Shown piece by piece: positions 38,059-38,170 of a DNA stretch of 38,170 nucleotides (position 1 is the first letter of the stretch; every line of letters starts with the position of its first letter). The notes beneath the pieces were generated by a model, which was not told where the DNA came from, searched no databases, and was given only the letters and a program-made list of their open reading frames with translations. Source of the stretch: Rickettsiales bacterium (GTDB lineage: Bacteria; Pseudomonadota; Alphaproteobacteria; Methylaequorales; Methylaequoraceae); assembly GCA_002691145.1 (NCBI GenBank), contig NZHE01000011.1, forward strand, positions 1-38,170, read 5' to 3'. The position numbers and the translations under genes are program-made.

Positions 38059-38078
38059 ACTCGTAAGACAATACGAGT
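38059..38078 (+). terminator. hairpin, possible terminator
   Basis: ACTCGT (38059-38064) pairs with ACGAGT (38073-38078) around 8 bases, followed by a short T-rich stretch, between two late genes. Confidence 0.45.
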
Positions 38079-38088
38079 TCTGTTATAG

Positions 38089-38094
38089 TAAATA
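38089..38094 (+). promoter_or_regulatory. late promoter box GTAAATA
   Basis: TAAATA ends 5 bases before ATG 38100. Confidence 0.6.
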
Positions 38095-38099
38095 CACAT

Positions 38100-38170
38100 A
38101 TGTTTATTGCAATCTTGACTCTAATCTCTGCCCTATCTATATCCGCAGTAGCAATTTACTACTCGGTGGC
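38100..38170 (+). CDS. membrane protein, 5' part only
   Basis: ATG 38100 opens a frame that runs off the right edge. The 23 visible residues are hydrophobic (MFIAILTLISALSISAVAIY in part, then YSVG), a membrane helix. Similar N-termini occur in small conserved membrane proteins of marine T4-like phages, from memory. The late box 5 bases upstream supports the start. Confidence 0.65.
   Translation, partial: MFIAILTLISALSISAVAIYYSV

Noticed and set aside
1-38170. CRISPR array, insertion sequence, integrase or attachment site
   Set aside because: I saw no regularly spaced direct repeats, transposase or recombinase motifs. Direct repeats seen (5150, 9761, about 4590) are short tandem duplications.

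Overview
The window looks like about 38 kb of a T4-like marine tailed phage that infects an AT-rich alphaproteobacterium, with SAR11/Pelagibacter as the best guess. The phage evidence is dense packing with start/stop overlaps, T4-type late promoter boxes (TATAAATA), class I ribonucleotide reductase, an ATP-dependent DNA ligase, a PAAR spike-tip protein, a pectate-lyase-fold tail protein, a membrane-anchored glucosaminidase, and many small orphan genes. The alphaproteobacterial evidence is a circularly permuted two-piece tmRNA gene, DUF1178 and DUF1289 proteins, a rickettsial 17-kDa-antigen-like lipoprotein and a complete SufB. All assignments were made by eye from the sequence, without database searches.

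Layout. (1) 1-4051, minus strand: an early-type operon block of small, mostly unrecognised genes including an Api92-like protein, driven by host-like promoters with 16-bp spacers. (2) 4202-9486: a mixed-strand region of late-promoter genes: two basic proteins, a degenerate amidinotransferase-fold protein, a DUF1178 protein, a class 3 lipase and a radical SAM protein; one early-type gene lies at 6257-6613. (3) 9536-17642, plus strand: late genes, including a KxDG nucleotidyltransferase-like protein, a likely abundant virion protein with its own leader and terminator, a PD-(D/E)XK nuclease and a tail fibre/spike. (4) 17759-21342: nrdA-nrdB. (5) 21379-23029: PAAR protein, a small zinc-ribbon-like protein and a probable virion protein. 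(6) 23030-23778, minus: a short operon ending in ribosomal protein bL12. (7) 23833-24180: two-piece tmRNA. (8) 24221-28911: a nuclease-like gene, then one operon with a ParB-like protein, a PD-(D/E)XK-like protein, an HNH-like protein, SufB and DUF1289. (9) 29463-34470: DNA ligase, acetyltransferase-like protein, small membrane proteins, glucosaminidase and small orphan genes. (10) 34487-38170: SGNH-like and cytidylyltransferase-like pair, an early-promoter cassette of envelope-targeted proteins with two lipoproteins, a probable virion protein and the start of a membrane protein.

Genes working together. NrdAB supplies deoxynucleotides, and SufB/DUF1289 may support Fe-S enzymes such as the radical SAM protein. 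bL12 and tmRNA both act on the host ribosome and suggest takeover or maintenance of translation. The most striking pattern is regulatory. Many late boxes sit exactly 5 bp upstream of the start codon and several early -10 boxes sit 5-6 bp upstream, so the phage appears to make many leaderless mRNAs, while a minority of genes have strong Shine-Dalgarno leaders. Candidate structured leaders occur before the genes at 32207 and 29463.
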